From Maricaulis sp048269565 (GTDB lineage: Bacteria; Pseudomonadota; Alphaproteobacteria; Caulobacterales; Maricaulaceae): a stretch of DNA of 64,000 nt. A program made the position numbers and the translations under genes. The stretch covers positions 1 to 64,000 of the forward strand of contig NZ_JBLXIK010000006.1 in the NCBI RefSeq assembly GCF_048269565.1, written 5' to 3'. The notes below the pieces were generated by a model, which saw only the letters and a program-made list of their open reading frames with translations, made no database searches and was not told where the DNA came from. Of this stretch, positions 7,616 to 16,542 are shown one piece after another. Numbering within the stretch: the stretch's first letter is position 1; each line of letters begins with the position of its first letter.

Positions 7616-10000
7616 ATGACCAATACAGCCAACAGAATTTCACGCGCGTCCATGATGGCCGTGCTGCTCGGCGGCACGGCGCTGGCGACGCTGGGCTTCG
7701 CGCCGGCCTATGCCCAGGATGAGCAGGCCGACAGCCGCCGCGAGACGATCACGGTGACTGCGACGCGGCGTGAAGAGACCGTCTCCGATGTTCCCTACAA
7801 CATCTCAGCCGTGGGCGGGGCCGATATCGAGCGCGGCAATATCGTCGACGAAGCAGAGCTTTTGCGTTCCATCCCGGGCATTGCCGTGGTTGATCGCGGC
7901 GCGCGCAACTCGGGCACGCTGAATGCCGCCCGCATCCGCGGCCTCGCCGTCGACGGTAATGGTCTCGGCGACTATGCGGTCTCGTCGGTGGCGTCGGTCT
8001 CGACCTATATCAATGACACGCCGGTCTTTGCCGGCTTTACCCTGCGCGATCTCGACCGGGTCGAGGTTCTGCGCGGGCCACAGGGCACGCTCTATGGTTC
8101 GGGCTCCCTCGGGGGCACCATCCGCTACATCACGCGTGATCCAGATTTCGGTGAAGTGAACGGCTATATCAGCGGTTCGACCTCGCATGTCGAGGGCTCC
8201 GAAGGCTGGGGCTATGGTGTCGATGGCGTTCTGAACCTGCCGCTTGGTGACCGCGCGGCACTGCGCCTGGTCGGAAGCTTCGGCGATTATCCGGGCATCA
8301 CCGACTATGTGAATGTCTATCAACTCGACGGCAATGGCGCGCCAGTCGCGCCCAATGGCATTCTCGACCCGGCCGCGTCCTACACCTCGGTCGAAGATGC
8401 CGACACTGTCGAAACCTGGATGGGCCGTGCCACTTTCCTTTGGGAGCCGACCGACACCTTCTCGCTGCGCCTGGTGCATGCGCGTCAGTCTGATGATGTT
8501 GGCGGGCGCCGCCAGCAGACCGTTGGCCAGGACGGTTACGGCAATACCTATGGCGATTACGAGAATGGTTCGATCCAGCTCGAGCCGTCCTCGCGCGACA
8601 TCAATATGAGCTCGCTCGAGATGGAGATGGATCTCGGCTTTGCGACCCTGACGTCATCGACCTCGCACTATGACCACAATGGCGACAGCACCAGCGAGAA
8701 CACCGGTTTCTATGCACAGGCCGGCTGGCTTGGTTTTTATTACAACTACCCGCGCCCGATGGCTTCGGCCGTGCGGACCTATGCTGATGAGGCTGTGGTC
8801 CAGGAAGTGCGGCTTGTGACGGATAATGGAGGCAATTTCGACTATGTCGTCGGCGCCTTCTATCGGCAGCAACAGATTGAATCGACGCAGGCCAGCTATC
8901 TGCGTGGCTTCAAGCAGTGGTGGGATACGCTGCTGCCCTTCGCGGCCGGCGCTGTCTCCGGTGATCAGGACTGGGCCTACCGCCGGACCGAGAATTTCAC
9001 CGAAACGGCACTGTTCGGTGAGTTGACTTGGCACGCCAGCGAAACCCTCGACCTGACATTCGGTGCCCGCTATTTCGACAATGAATCCGACAATGACACC
9101 TTCATGGCCCTGCCTCTCTGGGCAGGTCTCTTCCCGGACGTGAATGCCGATTTCTCCTCCTCCGAGGATGACGTGTTGTTCAAGTTCAACATGGCCTGGC
9201 GCTTCAGCGATGAAGATATGCTCTACGCCACGATTTCCGAGGGCTATCGCCGCGGCGGATCGAATGCGGTTCCGCTCTCCGGCACCTATGCAGAGGACCC
9301 GCGCTGGCAGCTCTACACGTCTGACTCGGTCGTGAACTACGAGATCGGGTTCAAGGGTGATCGCGGTGACTTCCGCTATGATGTCAGCGTCTTCTACGTT
9401 GACTGGACCGATCCGCAATTCAACACGGCGTCGACCAATTGGGGCTTCTTCGCGGTGCAGAATGGCAGCGAAGCCCGCTCGATGGGGCTGGAGGCCTCGA
9501 TTGATGGCTTCATCGGCAATGACTGGCACTACTCGCTTGGCTACGCCTATATCAATGCCGAACTCGGGGCCGACTTCTACGCTCCGGACCGTCCGGCGCC
9601 GGCCACACCGATCGCCCTCGATGGTGCGATGCTGCCGGGGACGCCAGAGCACCAGCTCAACTGGTCGGTCGACTACACGACGCAGTTTGCCGACTGGTCG
9701 TCCTTCACGCGCCTGGACGGCTATTATCAGTCGGAGACCACCAATGCGGTCACGACCTCGCCGACCTTCAATGTGCCGCTCGACGGGTTCGCGATCTGGA
9801 ACCTGACGACGACATTCTCGCGTGATGCTGTTGACCTGTCCTTCTGGGTGAAGAATCTCACCAATGAGGAAGGCGTCACCGGCGTCTTTACCGAAGCCTA
9901 TATGGGGACATCGCCGGCCGACGGTTATTACGGCAATGGCAGCAAACAGATGATCTCCCTGCCGAGAACGATTGGCGCGACGCTGCGCTATAACTTCTGA
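7616..10000 (+). CDS. TonB-dependent outer-membrane receptor
   Basis: This 794-residue protein begins with a Sec signal peptide ending at AYAQ (about residue 34), followed by a TonB box-like stretch (ETITVTATRREE) and a plug domain with VEVLRGPQGTLYGSGSLGGTIRY, typical of this family. The rest is a 22-strand barrel pattern, ending in the aromatic C-terminus TLRYNF recognised by the BAM complex. The sequence type belongs to the large receptor group used by sphingomonads and Caulobacterales to import organic molecules as well as siderophores. It starts 63 bases after the nitrilase gene, and its context points to uptake of the organic substrate of the operon rather than iron. Confidence 0.93.
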   Translation: MTNTANRISRASMMAVLLGGTALATLGFAPAYAQDEQADSRRETITVTATRREETVSDVPYNISAVGGADIERGNIVDEAELLRSIPGIAVVDRGARNSGTLNAARIRGLAVDGNGLGDYAVSSVASVSTYINDTPVFAGFTLRDLDRVEVLRGPQGTLYGSGSLGGTIRYITRDPDFGEVNGYISGSTSHVEGSEGWGYGVDGVLNLPLGDRAALRLVGSFGDYPGITDYVNVYQLDGNGAPVAPNGILDPAASYTSVEDADTVETWMGRATFLWEPTDTFSLRLVHARQSDDVGGRRQQTVGQDGYGNTYGDYENGSIQLEPSSRDINMSSLEMEMDLGFATLTSSTSHYDHNGDSTSENTGFYAQAGWLGFYYNYPRPMASAVRTYADEAVVQEVRLVTDNGGNFDYVVGAFYRQQQIESTQASYLRGFKQWWDTLLPFAAGAVSGDQDWAYRRTENFTETALFGELTWHASETLDLTFGARYFDNESDNDTFMALPLWAGLFPDVNADFSSSEDDVLFKFNMAWRFSDEDMLYATISEGYRRGGSNAVPLSGTYAEDPRWQLYTSDSVVNYEIGFKGDRGDFRYDVSVFYVDWTDPQFNTASTNWGFFAVQNGSEARSMGLEASIDGFIGNDWHYSLGYAYINAELGADFYAPDRPAPATPIALDGAMLPGTPEHQLNWSVDYTTQFADWSSFTRLDGYYQSETTNAVTTSPTFNVPLDGFAIWNLTTTFSRDAVDLSFWVKNLTNEEGVTGVFTEAYMGTSPADGYYGNGSKQMISLPRTIGATLRYNF

Positions 10001-10011
10001 TCGGATAGGAT

Positions 10012-10044
10012 GACGGGGCGGCTGTCCGAGTCGGCCGCCCCGTC
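10012..10044 (+). terminator. Strong hairpin between receptor and sulfotransferase genes
   Basis: GACGGGGCGGC (10012-10022) pairs perfectly with GCCGCCCCGTC (10034-10044) around an 11-base loop. No U run follows and the next gene starts nine bases later. It may act as a partial terminator or as an mRNA-stabilising structure that gives the receptor higher expression than the downstream genes. Confidence 0.6.
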
Positions 10045-10052
10045 CCGCTGTC

Positions 10053-11621
10053 ATGGAAACTGTCATCTCCCGTCCCGACCCCAAGACCCGACTGGCTGAA
10101 ATCGACCGGGCGATGCGCGGCCGCCAGCTCGGGCAGGTCAGGCCCCTGATCGCGGCCCTGCTGCGTGACGAGCCTGGTTTTGTCGACGCCTGGATTGCGG
10201 CGGCACGGTTCGAGCAGATGTCCGGTGATCATGCCGCGATGCGGGAGCGTCTGGCCCGGGCGCTTGAGCTGGCGCCGGCAAGTCCGCTCGTGCGTCTGCT
10301 CGATGTCGAGGCGCAGGTCCATCTCGGTCAGATCCGCGATGCCATCCTTGCCCTGCAGGCGATGGAAGCCGAGGCCGGTGAGGATGCCGCCTGGCTCAGC
10401 CGGCTCAGTGAATCCTATACCCAATGCGGTGCCTTTGAAGCCGCCGAACACTGTGCCAGGCGGGCCATCAGTGTTGCGCCCGACCAACCGGCGATCCGCT
10501 ATAATTTCGCCTCCGCGCTGATCGCAACCGGCAAGCTGGCCGAATCTGAGCGCGAATTCGACCGCCTGATCGCGCAGACACCGCATGACTACGACGCGTA
10601 TTACAATCGCGCGACCCTGCGCAAACAGACCGTCGGCGACAATCATGTCGCCGAGATCAAGCGCATGCTGGCGGCGCCGAAGCGGACGCGGATGGGCGAG
10701 GTCCAGCTGCAATACGCCCTGGCGCTGGAGCTGGAAAACCTGGGGCAATATCGCGAGAGTTTCGAGGCGCTCGAGCGCGGGGCTGAAGCGCGGCGGGCGA
10801 TGATGGCCTACCGCGTCGAGGGCGATGTCGAGACCATGGCGCGGATCGAATCCGTGTTCGATGCTGCCTTCTTCGAGCAGGATCGGGCCGGTTGCAATGA
10901 TGAGGGGCCGGTCTTCGTGCTGGGCCTGCCGCGCAGTGGCACCACCCTGGTTGATCGCATTCTCAGCGCCCATGGCGATATCGAGAGTCTGGGCGAGCTC
11001 AATGACTGGCCGCTGGCCCTGACAGCCCTGTGCCGCGACGCGACCAGCAAGCAGGACATGGTCTCGCGCTCGGCCGGACTGGATATGCGTGCGCTCGGCG
11101 ACACCTATCTTGATCGCACGGCGCAGCGGCGCCAGAGCCAGCCCTGGTTCATCGACAAGACGCCGGCCAATTTCCTCTATATCGGCCTGATCGCTGCGGC
11201 CTTGCCCAAGGCCCGCATCATCCATCTTGTCCGCGATCCGATGGACAATGCGCTTGGCATGTACAAGGCGCTGTTCCGGATGGGCTATCCCTTCTCCTAT
11301 GATTTCTCCGACCTGGCGCAATACATGCGCGCCAAGGATCGTTTGATGGACCATTGGCGCACCGTGTTGCCGGGACGGATACTGGATGTGCGCTACGAGG
11401 ACATCATCGCCGACCAGGAAGGCCAGACGCGGCGCTTGCTCGAGCATGTTGGGGTCGATTTTGACCCGGCCTGTCTCGATTTCCACACCAATGCGAGCCC
11501 GACGGCAACAGCGAGCGCTGCCCAGGTGCGCCAGCCGCTTTATTCTGGCGCGGTCGGCCGCTGGCGGCGCTATGAGCGCGAACTGGCGCCGTTGGCCGCC
11601 ATGCTCGGAGTGACACCATGA
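10053..11621 (+). CDS. TPR-repeat protein with C-terminal sulfotransferase domain
   Basis: Residues 1 to about 240 are tetratricopeptide-like helical pairs (Ala/Leu-rich, with repeats such as EAAEHCARRAISVAPDQP). From about residue 285 a PAPS-dependent sulfotransferase domain follows: FVLGLPRSGTTLVDRIL is the 5'-phosphosulfate loop and IIHLVRDPMDNALGMYKALF matches the 3'-phosphate-binding region. This TPR-sulfotransferase architecture is common in Alphaproteobacteria next to TonB receptors, where its acceptor is unknown. No signal peptide is seen. Its stop overlaps the next start by four bases (ATGA), so the two are translationally coupled. Confidence 0.87.
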   Translation: METVISRPDPKTRLAEIDRAMRGRQLGQVRPLIAALLRDEPGFVDAWIAAARFEQMSGDHAAMRERLARALELAPASPLVRLLDVEAQVHLGQIRDAILALQAMEAEAGEDAAWLSRLSESYTQCGAFEAAEHCARRAISVAPDQPAIRYNFASALIATGKLAESEREFDRLIAQTPHDYDAYYNRATLRKQTVGDNHVAEIKRMLAAPKRTRMGEVQLQYALALELENLGQYRESFEALERGAEARRAMMAYRVEGDVETMARIESVFDAAFFEQDRAGCNDEGPVFVLGLPRSGTTLVDRILSAHGDIESLGELNDWPLALTALCRDATSKQDMVSRSAGLDMRALGDTYLDRTAQRRQSQPWFIDKTPANFLYIGLIAAALPKARIIHLVRDPMDNALGMYKALFRMGYPFSYDFSDLAQYMRAKDRLMDHWRTVLPGRILDVRYEDIIADQEGQTRRLLEHVGVDFDPACLDFHTNASPTATASAAQVRQPLYSGAVGRWRRYERELAPLAAMLGVTP

Positions 11622-13783
11622 TCCGCACCGCGCTCCTGGCGCTGGGGCTGCTGGCCGGGCCGGCAGCGCCGGTGATGGCCCAGACCCTGTTCGCCGATGA
11701 TTTCCAGGACGGCGATGCTGAGGGCTGGCGCGGTGACGCCGGGCGCGGCGATATCCGGGTCACTGAATATGCCGGCAACTTCTCGCTGCGTCTGCAGCGC
11801 GATGCCTGGGTGGCGACGGCGGTTTCGATCGGGGCCGGGCTTGAACTCCGGGTCGCCGCCGATTTCGCCGCCGAGGGCCTGGAGGGGGAGGATTCATGCC
11901 GCCTGGAAACCAGTTTCGACGGCCAGACCTGGGCCGAGATCGGCCGGGTCGTGGATGGACAGGATGATGCCGTGAGTCTGACCCCGATCGCCGGCGTTGT
12001 TCCGGCCTCCGATACCGATCGCGCCATGCTGCTGCGCCTGCGCGCCGCCGGAAATGCCGGCAATGATACTTGCTGGGCTGACAATATCAGCGTCACGGCA
12101 AGCGTGCCGCTCGCGGCACTTCCGGACGATTTGCCGGCGGCCGCCCTGCTGGGAACGGAGCCGCTGGCAGGACCGTGGACGACATCGGTGTTCGCTCCGG
12201 GGCCGGGCGACGCGGCGCCGGCGGCCGGTCTGAACGGACGCCTGATCCTGGCGGCGCCTCACCGCGCCGATCATTTCACCTTGCTGCGCGATGAGTTCGA
12301 TGCCGCCCCGCGCGCGCCGCGGGTCGATGAAGTGCCGGCCTTTGCGATCGATCTGGTCAGCGATGGCCGCGATTTGATTCCGGTCCAGCGCGGCCCGCAA
12401 CGCGCCGATCATCCCGACTGGGAATGGATCTTCCAGCCGGGCCGCATCTGGGATGGCGGCGACGGCGAGGGCTGGATGCGCGCCGCCCTGCCGGTGGCGC
12501 TGCAGGAACGCAATGCCAATTGCGTCCAGAACGGCTTGATGAGTTTCCTCTGGCGCGAGGACGGCACGGTCTCGCAAGCCGTGTTGCAGATGGGCGCCGA
12601 GACCTGTGCCTACTTCCAGTTTGATTTGCTGGCGCGTCTGCCTGTGTCATTCTCGGCCGGCGATGCGGCTGTTGGAGAACCGGTGCGCCAGGCCTGGCAC
12701 GCCGAGCGCGCGGCGCGCCTGCCGCGCAGCTCGATGTCCGATCTGGCGCGGGCCTATCCGCAGATCGACATTGCCGAGATCGGCTCGCTGCTCGAAGTGA
12801 CACCGGCGAATATGACCGCCTTTGGCTTCGTGGCCGATGGGAGGCTTTACGCCGGCCCGTGCCAGACGCGGCAAGGACCGGATCCCTATTGCGATGTGAT
12901 GCCGCTGCCATCCTATTCGCTCGCCAAGTCCATGGTCGCCGGGATCGGGCTGATGCGGCTGGAGCAGCTCTATCCGGGGGCGCGCCAGGCGATCATCGCC
13001 GATTATGTGCCGCAATGCGCGGCGGAGCGCTGGGGTGATGTCAGTTTCGAACAGGCGCTCGACATGGTGTCGGGGAATTTCACCTCGGACGTCTACGATA
13101 TAGACGAGGCCTCGGCTGAGACCTGGGATTTCCTCACCGTTGAAACCCACGCCGAAAAGGTCGAGCGCGCCTGTGCCATGCATCCGCGCCGGGCCGAGCC
13201 CGGCACCACCTGGGTCTACCACACCACCGATACCTATCTGCTCGGCGTCGCGATGCAGGCCTATCTGCGCCAGCAGAGCGGGCAGGCCGATGCCGATTTC
13301 TACGATGCGCTTCTGGTTCCCATCTGGCAGCAGCTGGGCCTGTCGCCACTGGCCATGCAAACCCGCCGCACCCGCGACGCCGAAGCCCAGCCCTTCACGG
13401 GCTGGGGCCTGACCTTGCAGGCCGATGATCTGGCCCGCATTGCGCTTTTCCTGCAGGCCGGCGGCGTGATCGATGGCGAAGCCTGGCTCGACACAGATCT
13501 GCTTGCAGCTGCCCTGCAGCAAAACCCCGATGATCGCGGCCTCCCGGCCATCGATGACAGCCTGCGCTACCGGGCCGGCTTCTGGGCCTATAATGCCGGC
13601 GATTATCTGGGCTGCGACCATGATGTCTGGATCCCGTCCATGTCCGGCTATGGCGGACTGTCCGTCGCGCTGATCCCCAATGGCCAGGTCTATTTCTACG
13701 TCAGTGACGGACGCGAGTTCGCCTGGCGCCGGGCCGTTGCCCAATCGAATATCATCCAACCCTTTTGCGAGGCCGTGCCATGA
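11618..13783 (+). CDS. Exported serine hydrolase of the beta-lactamase / 6-aminohexanoate-dimer hydrolase fold
   Basis: A signal peptide (cleavage near MAQ-TLF, residue 22) is followed by a region of about 150 residues that looks like a jelly-roll/carbohydrate-binding beta-sandwich (ADDFQDGDAEGW start). A serine-hydrolase domain of the class C beta-lactamase superfamily follows. The nucleophile motif SxxK is S434-L-A-K437, and a Tyr in WVYHTTD takes the place of the YxN motif. The family includes esterases, D-peptidases and NylB-type amide hydrolases that cut omega-amino acid dimers. Together with the nitrilase and the aminotransferase/semialdehyde dehydrogenase pair, an amide or ester of an amino acid is an attractive substrate, but this is inference. 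At 721 residues it is longer than the usual 380-450. It overlaps both neighbours by four bases. Confidence 0.8.
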   Translation: MIRTALLALGLLAGPAAPVMAQTLFADDFQDGDAEGWRGDAGRGDIRVTEYAGNFSLRLQRDAWVATAVSIGAGLELRVAADFAAEGLEGEDSCRLETSFDGQTWAEIGRVVDGQDDAVSLTPIAGVVPASDTDRAMLLRLRAAGNAGNDTCWADNISVTASVPLAALPDDLPAAALLGTEPLAGPWTTSVFAPGPGDAAPAAGLNGRLILAAPHRADHFTLLRDEFDAAPRAPRVDEVPAFAIDLVSDGRDLIPVQRGPQRADHPDWEWIFQPGRIWDGGDGEGWMRAALPVALQERNANCVQNGLMSFLWREDGTVSQAVLQMGAETCAYFQFDLLARLPVSFSAGDAAVGEPVRQAWHAERAARLPRSSMSDLARAYPQIDIAEIGSLLEVTPANMTAFGFVADGRLYAGPCQTRQGPDPYCDVMPLPSYSLAKSMVAGIGLMRLEQLYPGARQAIIADYVPQCAAERWGDVSFEQALDMVSGNFTSDVYDIDEASAETWDFLTVETHAEKVERACAMHPRRAEPGTTWVYHTTDTYLLGVAMQAYLRQQSGQADADFYDALLVPIWQQLGLSPLAMQTRRTRDAEAQPFTGWGLTLQADDLARIALFLQAGGVIDGEAWLDTDLLAAALQQNPDDRGLPAIDDSLRYRAGFWAYNAGDYLGCDHDVWIPSMSGYGGLSVALIPNGQVYFYVSDGREFAWRRAVAQSNIIQPFCEAVP

Positions 13784-14976
13784 GTGAAGCCATCCAAGCC
13801 GACACCCCGCCGCGCGGCCTGCCCAAGGCGCCGCCCAACGGATTGGTCGCTGCCATTCTGCTGGCTTTCCTGGCCACGGCCGGGCTGTTCTACGTCAACA
13901 TCATGGCGGCGATTGTCGACGGGCTGGTCAGTGGTATCGGCCTTACCGAGGCGCAGGCCGGGCAGATTGGCTCGGTCAACATTTATGGCGCCGCCGCTGG
14001 CGCCCTGCTCTCTGTCTTTCTTGTCAAGCGTCTGCCCTGGAAGGCGCTGGCGCTGGTCTGCCTGGTCGTGTTGATCGCCATCGATCTCGGTTCGATCGCC
14101 ATCGCCAGCTATGACGTCATGTTCCCGGTGCGCCTGATCCATGGCGTGTTCGGCGGCGTGCTGACCGGCACCGGTTTTGCCGTCATCGCCCGCACAGCCA
14201 ATCCGGACCGCACTTTCGGCATGCTACTCTTCGTGCAATTCGGGCTCGGCGGTCTGGCCGTGATGGTCTTGCCGCCTCTGGCACCGCTCTACGGCACCCA
14301 GGCGCTGTTTATTGCCCTGGCGCTGTTCAGCGCCGTGACCCTGGTGATGCTGCCCTTCCTCTCTGCCTATCCGGCCAAGGCCAAGGATACCAAGGCCGAT
14401 GGCAAGATCCAGTGGACGCCCATGCTTCTGACGCTGCTCGCGATCTTCCTGTTCCAGGCCGCCAATATGGGGCTGCTGGCCTATATCATCCGGCTCGGCC
14501 TCGATTACGGGCTCGAGCGCGGCTATGTCTCGCTGGCGCTGGGGCTGGCGACCTGGGTGGCCTTGGCCGGGCCCTTCCTGGTGATGGTGTGCGGTCTGCG
14601 TTTCGGGCGCCTGCGTCTGCTCGTCGCGGCGATGGCTCTGACCCTGGTCGGCACCGCCATTTTCCATCTCAGCGGCAATCCGGTCGCCTACATGGTCGCC
14701 AATTGCGGCACCGGCATCACCTGGGGCTTTGTCATCGCCTATCTGCTCGGCATGACGGCCGAGTTCGACAAGGCGGGCCAGGCATCCGCCTTTGGCGGTT
14801 TCATTTCCAAGCTCGGCCTCGCTTCCGGACCGATGGTTGCCGGCTGGGCGCTGGCCACCGATGGCGGCTTCCCGGGCCTGATCAATCTGGCCCTGGTCGG
14901 TCTCGCCGCGAGCGCCGTGGTGATGATCGTCCCGGCGCGCATGCTCGACCGGAAACGCGCCCTGGCCGACGATTGA
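13780..14976 (+). CDS. MFS transporter
   Basis: The 398-residue protein has about 12 hydrophobic segments in two halves separated by a charged loop (AKAKDTKADGK, about residue 205), the usual Major Facilitator layout. It starts with ATG overlapping the previous stop (ATGA) and completes the operon of receptor, hydrolase and transporter. It would carry the product of periplasmic hydrolysis across the inner membrane, or export an end product. The substrate is not recognisable. Confidence 0.85.
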   Translation: MSEAIQADTPPRGLPKAPPNGLVAAILLAFLATAGLFYVNIMAAIVDGLVSGIGLTEAQAGQIGSVNIYGAAAGALLSVFLVKRLPWKALALVCLVVLIAIDLGSIAIASYDVMFPVRLIHGVFGGVLTGTGFAVIARTANPDRTFGMLLFVQFGLGGLAVMVLPPLAPLYGTQALFIALALFSAVTLVMLPFLSAYPAKAKDTKADGKIQWTPMLLTLLAIFLFQAANMGLLAYIIRLGLDYGLERGYVSLALGLATWVALAGPFLVMVCGLRFGRLRLLVAAMALTLVGTAIFHLSGNPVAYMVANCGTGITWGFVIAYLLGMTAEFDKAGQASAFGGFISKLGLASGPMVAGWALATDGGFPGLINLALVGLAASAVVMIVPARMLDRKRALADD

Positions 14977-14993
14977 TCTGGTTCGATCTGCCA

Positions 14994-15042
14994 GATCAAA
15001 CTGGCCCTATGGCCGGTGCGGCGAAGATCTAAACTGGCCCCA
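14994..15042 (+). promoter_or_regulatory. Putative MocR operator: two direct repeats upstream of the dehydrogenase gene
   Basis: Two near-identical copies of GATC(T)AAACTGGCCC start at 14994 and 15026, with AAAC cores at 14998 and 15031, 33 bp apart on the same strand. The same AAACTGGCCC is present before the nitrilase gene. The second copy ends about 23 bases before the ATG of the dehydrogenase, overlapping the expected promoter or leader. Confidence 0.65.
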
Positions 15043-15064
15043 GTTGTTCGAGAGAGGAAATGCC

Positions 15065-16522
15065 ATGTTGGCCACCCTGCCGGCTTGTCCGACCCAGGCC
15101 TATATCGGCGGTGATTGGTGCGATGCACAGGATGGCCGCTGTTTCGACGTCACCAATCCGGCGACCGGAGCGGTCATCGCCCGGATCGCTGAGTGTGGAA
15201 TCACCGAGACCCGCGCCGCAATCGCCGCGGCAAAGACCGCGCAGGCCGGCTGGGCCGCCTTGCCGGCCGGACAGCGCGGCGCGATCCTGCGGCGCTGGCG
15301 TGATCTGATGGTGGAGCGTGCCGACGAACTGGCCCTCGTGCTGACGCGCGAGAACGGCAAGCCATTGGCGGAAGCGCGCGGCGAGATCCTGTACGGCTCC
15401 TCCTATCTGGAATGGTTTGCCGAAGAGGCGAAGCGCATCTACGGCGAGATCATCCCTTCCGCCTCGGTCAATAACCGCATCCTGGTGACCAAACAGCCTG
15501 TTGGTGTTTGCGCCGCGATCACGCCGTGGAACTTCCCGAACGCGATGCTGATGCGCAAGGCCGCGGCGGCGCTCGCCGCCGGTTGCACCATGGTCGCCAA
15601 GCCGGCTGCCGAGACCCCGCTCTCGGCCCTGCTCGCGGCGAAGTTGGGCGAGGAGGCTGGCGTTCCGGCCGGCGTATTCAATATCGTCACTTCGGCCCGT
15701 GCAGCCGAAGTCGGTGGTGAGCTGACTTCAAGCCCGGATGTGCGCAAGATCACCTTCACCGGCTCCACCGGCGTCGGCCGGCTTCTGTTGCAGCAATCGG
15801 CCGCCACGGTGAAGAAGGCCTCGATGGAGCTGGGCGGCAATGCGCCCTTCATCGTGTTTGACGATGCCGATCTCGATGCGGCGGTCGAGGGCGCCATGGC
15901 CTCGAAATTCCGCAATGCCGGCCAGACCTGCGTCTGCGCCAATCGCATGTTCGTGCAGGCGGGCATCATGCCGGAATTCGCCAGACGCCTGGCGGAACGC
16001 GTTGCGGCGCTGAAAGTCGGCGATGGCGAAATGGCCGGTTGTGAAGTTGGTCCGCTGATCAATGAGGCCGGCCTCGCGAAGACCGAACGCCTGGTGGCCC
16101 AGGCGCGCTCGGCTGGAGCCAGGGTTCTGACCGGTGGCGCCAAGCACGCGGCCGGTGAGCTCTTCTATCAGCCCACTGTGATCGAGGGCGTGACGTCGGA
16201 TATGGCCGTCGCCCAGGAAGAGATTTTCGGGCCGGTGGCACCATTGATCGGCTTCGAGACCGAGGCCGAGGTGATCGCGCTGGCCAATGACACGATTTAT
16301 GGTCTTGCCGCCTATCTCTTCACCCGCGATCTCGGTCGCGCCTGGCGGGTTGGCGAGGCGCTGGAATACGGCATGGTCGGCATTAATGAGGGCATCATGT
16401 CCTCGGCCGCGGCGCCGTTCGGCGGCGTCAAGCAATCGGGCTTTGGCCGCGAAGGTTCGCGCCACGGTCTCGAGGATTATCTCGACACCAAATACATGTT
16501 GATGGGAGGACTCTCGGCGTGA
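15065..16522 (+). CDS. gabD: NAD(P)-dependent succinate-semialdehyde dehydrogenase family protein
   Basis: This is a full-length (485 residues) aldehyde dehydrogenase. The catalytic Cys289 is in GQTCVCANR, the general-base Glu is in MELGGNAPF, and ITPWNFPNAM together with VAKPAAETPLSA form the cofactor site. The pattern is that of GabD-type succinate/glutarate semialdehyde dehydrogenases, which oxidise the aldehyde made by omega-amino acid aminotransferases. The ATG at 15065 is chosen over an upstream TTG because AGAGGA lies eight bases before it. The gene runs into the aminotransferase gene, and both are behind the direct-repeat operator. Confidence 0.88.
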   Translation: MLATLPACPTQAYIGGDWCDAQDGRCFDVTNPATGAVIARIAECGITETRAAIAAAKTAQAGWAALPAGQRGAILRRWRDLMVERADELALVLTRENGKPLAEARGEILYGSSYLEWFAEEAKRIYGEIIPSASVNNRILVTKQPVGVCAAITPWNFPNAMLMRKAAAALAAGCTMVAKPAAETPLSALLAAKLGEEAGVPAGVFNIVTSARAAEVGGELTSSPDVRKITFTGSTGVGRLLLQQSAATVKKASMELGGNAPFIVFDDADLDAAVEGAMASKFRNAGQTCVCANRMFVQAGIMPEFARRLAERVAALKVGDGEMAGCEVGPLINEAGLAKTERLVAQARSAGARVLTGGAKHAAGELFYQPTVIEGVTSDMAVAQEEIFGPVAPLIGFETEAEVIALANDTIYGLAAYLFTRDLGRAWRVGEALEYGMVGINEGIMSSAAAPFGGVKQSGFGREGSRHGLEDYLDTKYMLMGGLSA

Positions 16523-16542
16523 CCGCCGGAGGAGATGAGACA

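Noticed and set aside
8654..10084. Long minus-strand open frames opposite the TonB receptor and the sulfotransferase gene
   Set aside because: They are opposite genes with clear protein families, a common effect of high GC at third positions, and show no family motifs.
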